A stretch of 64,000 nt of DNA from Atrina japonica (Eukaryota > Mollusca > Bivalvia > Pterioida > Pinnidae), in assembly GCA_030159075.1 (NCBI GenBank), contig BROG01000131.1, positions 1-64,000 on the forward strand, in the 5' to 3' direction. Below the pieces are notes generated by a model. The model was given only the letters and a program-made list of their open reading frames with translations. It ran no database searches and was not told the DNA's origin. The position numbers and the translations under genes are program-made. Below are positions 1 through 64,000 of the stretch, in pieces (position 1 is the first letter of the stretch; every line of letters starts with the position of its first letter).

Positions 1-331
1 TTATTTCAGAATAGTTTATGTTTTAAACAAATCTATGAAATATTATCTGAGTAGGTCTAATTATGCAGGTACTTTTGAATGACTTAATTTTTGTAACAAC
101 AGAAACAAATGTGTGACAATGTTATATACATGTGTATATACGTATGTCTCTGATACCAACGTAGAATGTTTTTAACATTGATTTACATCTGGATATATAT
201 TTTTGTATAAATTCACTAATTCAGATTTGACAAAGGACTTGCATTTCAGGACTTTAAGTTCTTCCGGTTTTTTTTCAAAATTTTTGTTTTACTTTTTTAC
301 TATTTTGATTGATAAGAAATAACAAAAGAGA

Positions 332-1674
332 TACAGTAGACCTTTGAGTCAAACTTCATTGAGTCGAATTTCTCGATGTTAGGAACTGTTCACAAAGTCC
401 TGAATTATTTTGTTATTTAACGCTGTTGGTAAACATTTTATAATTCAAACTTTAATGAGTCAAATTTCTCGATGTTTCGAATAATTTTTTGGACCCATTT
501 CTATAAAAACAAGGAAAATTCCTACATATAATTCAAAGTCAAAATTTAAATGTGTACGAAATCGCCCCATTATAATTCTTTTCCTTCTCATAACCACATA
601 ATGTTTTAATTTCACGAAAATTAAGTTAAATTTAGCACTGATTATTAATTATAATGACCGTTTATGTCTGAAATAGTTTTGATGCAGTCATATACAGTGA
701 ACCCTCTTTACAAAGACCATGTTTGTTCCCAAACAGGACTGAAGTTATTTTCACCCATTTAATTGTCATATTTATGCAAAATAATCTTGTAAACATTGAT
801 GCACAATTATTTCTTGGTCGCATATAGTAAAAGGATGATGTCTTAAAATGCACAGATCATGTACAAAATGCCCGAATGTACCTGAGTTAGATTATTTATT
901 GCTTAGTTAAAAAGCGCAGAGATTGCTGATACAGTCTAATTAAAGATGCCTTTCATAAATAAAATCTTAGTAAAATGTCTACAGCTATCGCAAAAAATTG
1001 AAGTAATTTAAAGATACGCCATTGTAACCACATCGGCATGGACATGTAGCTTAACGAAACTTGTCAACGATGTGTATTTATTTATAATTATTTAATTATC
1101 TTTTTTTTCCAATTTGTACTCAGCTTGTATTTTAATGTTGGTTCAGTTCTAACGAAACCTGTTTTATAAACATTAGGCCTACTGCAGTACGGGTCAGGCT
1201 AATCGTTGACGCCTATCACCTATCAGTGCAGATCAGAGAACAATTGACGGTGTAATTGTTTTATTGACACACTAATTTTTACGTGTGATCTCAACCATGA
1301 TGAAAATCAAGACTAATAACAATAACCGAATCAGCAGGTGGCTTCTATGTCAAGTCGTTGTAAAGAATTTATTTACATTGAGTTTTGTACATTTGTTTTC
1401 CGAATCTAATGTTGGAGTCAGATACCGAATATTCTGTTGTAATGAGTACTTTTTATGTAAATGTACATGTACATTTGTTCCCAAGCAATTCTTGTCGGAT
1501 ACTGAATATTCCGTTATAATGAATGTCATTGTAAAGCGGGTTCACTGTATACCTTTTAGAACCTATGAAACTAAAAACGTGTGGTTCTCAGCTACCATCC
1601 ATGAGTCGAAGTCCCGATGTTTTGAACTTTTCTAGGTGTTCCCTTGAACTTCGACATATCAAAGTTCTACTGTA
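332..1674. mobile_element. Inverted-repeat element with TA ends
   Basis: The left end TACAGTAGACCTTTGAGTC pairs with the right end CAAAGTTCTACTGTA (reverse complement TACAGTAGAACTTTG). Both abut TA, as in mariner-type MITEs. About 1.34 kb, no coding capacity seen. Related fragments (ACTCATTAAAGTTTGAGTC) occur at 19.6-20.0 kb. Confidence 0.55.
693..1549. mobile_element. Second TA-flanked inverted-repeat element nested in the first
   Basis: The left end TACAGTGAACCCTCTTTAC and the right end GTAAAGCGGGTTCACTGTA are inverted repeats, both ending in TA. It lies inside 332-1674, so it probably inserted later. Near its right side an internal direct repeat is visible (GATACCGAATATTCTGTTG at about 1420 and GATACTGAATATTCCGTTA at about 1498). 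Confidence 0.6.
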
Positions 1675-1965
1675 TATACACAGGCATAACAATTATTAAT
1701 TCCTATTAATTTTGTGAAAATTGCCTGAGAAATCCAGATTTGGCACTTTTTCAATTGCAATTGATTAACCTTACTATTTGTGTATGCCTACCATACTGGA
1801 CCTGACCTTATTATCATAAAATATAGGAATATAACATTTTATACCTGTGTATAGCTCTTATTTGTTATTGTACAACAGGTACAAGTAGTAAAAGAAGACA
1901 AAACAAAATATTTCTTTTTGGTAAACACAACTAATACCCTTTTAAATTTAATGTAGAATTAGCTG
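1675..1965. mobile_element. Foldback element copy (TTTATGCCTGTGTATAGC family)
   Basis: It contains ACACAGGCATAA at the left and CCTGTGTATAGCTCTTATTT at the right, plus the shared interior TCAATTGCAATTGATTAAC. It is homologous to the better copy at 38.35-38.67 kb; the left arm is cut by the element ending at 1674. Confidence 0.5.
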
Positions 1966-3387
1966 ATCAGAACCAAAGGTTTTTAGCTGACATCTCCACT
2001 TTCAAGGAGTGTTGTAATGATTTGAAAATTGAGATTCCTGTCCTGAAACTAAGACAGTATATTTTTTTGCTATTAAGACCACCTGACTGGGTATAACTAT
2101 ATAAGGAATACATTTGAGAGGAATTAAAACTGGCTACTTAGAGGAGGTGACTGCTTAAAGAGCACTATGAGTAGAAATTTCATTATTAATATAACTTGTC
2201 ATTCTAAGAACAGCATCGAAAATCTGATCAAAATTGGTGTAAGCATTTTCGAGATATTTGCAAGAAACTGCAAAACTTTGTGTGACATCACAGTATGGAC
2301 TCCAGTTGTGGAGTATGTGCTTCATTTTAGGCCTTGCATCAAAAGTGCCTCAGGCATAGACAGCAATTAATTAACTTGATGGTTTATTGGGTGAATATAT
2401 CTTTGTATACACTAATGCAGGAATAATTGTTTTCAACTATCACAGTCATGATTTTTGTTTGGGAATTTTTAATTTATCGATAAAATGGGGTTAAGTTGTG
2501 ACCATTTTGTTGTTAGAAAGCAATACTCTACATAAAAAACTACCTTTTGTTTAAAAATAGTATAATTGTCTTTCATGAAGATCAAATATCTAAGATATTA
2601 TAAACTTTGAAAAGACAACTGTAAATTTTGTATAATGCATTTTTCAGAGCTTATAAAGTACATATATAATGTGAACTTTAATGAAAATTGAAATTTAACA
2701 AAAATATGGTTCTAATAAAAAATAATTTTTTCCAGGGTTATGTTTTTATTCACAATTGGTTAAAGGTTATGTGTCAATTATACAGAGAAAATAGTCATAT
2801 GGGCCCTAAAATGGGCCCTAAAATGGGCCAGAAAAGGGACAAAAACTTGGTACATCTTTAAAAATCTTCTCATGAACCAATGATCAGATGACTTTCAAAT
2901 TTTGTATGCATAATTGTTAAGTCAATATCTTCAAAATTTGTGAATGAAAATGAAATTTGTCTTCTGAAAAAACAGTGGACTAATTGAACCAAACTTGAGA
3001 AGAATTTTTTCTCAGGAAAAAAAACAGTGGACTAATTGAACCAAACTTGAGAAGAATTTTTTCTCAGGTGACCGTTTAGGCCTATTGGGCCTTTTGTTTA
3101 TTTATTTATTTATTCATTTATTAATTAATTAATTAATTAATTAATTATGTCCTTACACTCTTTTCTATTGTTTGGACAAGTCTTTTATGGCCTGTAGGGT
3201 TTAAAAGGTTAACTTGGTCTGCTTATCCAATCAGATTTCAAAAGACTTGAGTTATACATATGTTTTATGTAAGTGGACCCATTGAAAATTGCACAGCCCC
3301 AGCAATGAGCATTCTTTATGGGATATCAAAGGTACTTCGATATCTGTTGTAGTAAAATTTCTATGTTGTAATTTTTTAATTGTACAG

Positions 3388-64000
<60,613 letters not shown>

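Larger units (their letters stand above)
1..3387 (+). other. Intron upstream of exon 1 (start outside window)
   Basis: Besides the elements listed at 332-1965 it holds a dispersed repeat at about 2740-3110 (GGGCCCTAAAATGGGCC, AAACTTGGTACATC, ending in AGGCCTATTGGGCCTTTTG), related to copies near 18 and 24 kb. A 52-bp tandem duplication lies at about 2965-3068 (ACAGTGGACTAATTGAACC twice), and (TTAA)n at 3119-3146. I found no exon for the missing part of EC2. Confidence 0.6.

Noticed and set aside
1285..1635. 116-codon plus-strand frame
   Set aside because: Lies inside the nested MITEs and covers their inverted ends and an internal direct repeat; no protein family pattern.

Overview
The window is AT-rich eukaryotic nuclear DNA. 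Short protein-coding exons sit in long introns packed with tRNA-derived SINEs, small inverted-repeat transposons, microsatellites and minisatellites. This repeat style (SINE heads such as TGGCTGAGTGGTTAGAG, the CCCCCAAACGAAGTTTGGG hairpin repeat, the GTCACCAAATGC SINE body) suggests a mollusc, most likely a bivalve. That placement is inference; no species marker is present.

Only one gene is visible. It is on the + strand, spans the whole window and is open at both ends. I could place 43 exons with canonical GT..AG borders, plus one doubtful mini-exon. They give about 7.1 kb of continuous reading frame (about 2,364 residues), all cadherin ectodomain (EC) repeats. No start codon, signal peptide, transmembrane segment or stop codon lies in the window. 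The first exons (3388-25599) match vertebrate protocadherin-15 / Drosophila Cad99C repeats EC2-end to EC9 in order, including unusual features such as the DGNDLDPAF linker and the long EC4 loop.

From EC9 onward (24011-64000) the protein becomes an array of near-uniform repeats of about 105 residues. In these the calcium-binding linker D-x-N-D is replaced by [RKQN]-N-x-x-[AP]-P, and the mid-repeat L-D-[RY]-E is lost. Fifteen complete repeats of this class follow one another (EC9 to EC23) and a sixteenth starts at the window end. Each is usually built from two phase 0-0 exons, a long one (180-204 bp, across the linker) and a short one (123-147 bp, the middle of the repeat). Three exons (37628, 48331, 51478) are long+short fusions without the internal intron. 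The array looks like serial duplication of an EC9-type exon pair.

Region by region: 1-3387 intron with nested MITEs; 3388-7823 EC2 end and EC3; 7629-13511 EC4-EC5; 13382-24130 EC6-EC8; 24011-27630 EC9; 27445-64000 the repeat array EC10 to EC24. Introns hold large minisatellites at 25.8-27.4, 28.1-32.1, 42.5-42.8, 54.1-55.1, 57.2-57.65 and 58.6-59.85 kb. Two of these seem to copy the neighbouring exon's splice donor. No gene on the minus strand and no RNA gene other than SINE tRNA-like heads was found.
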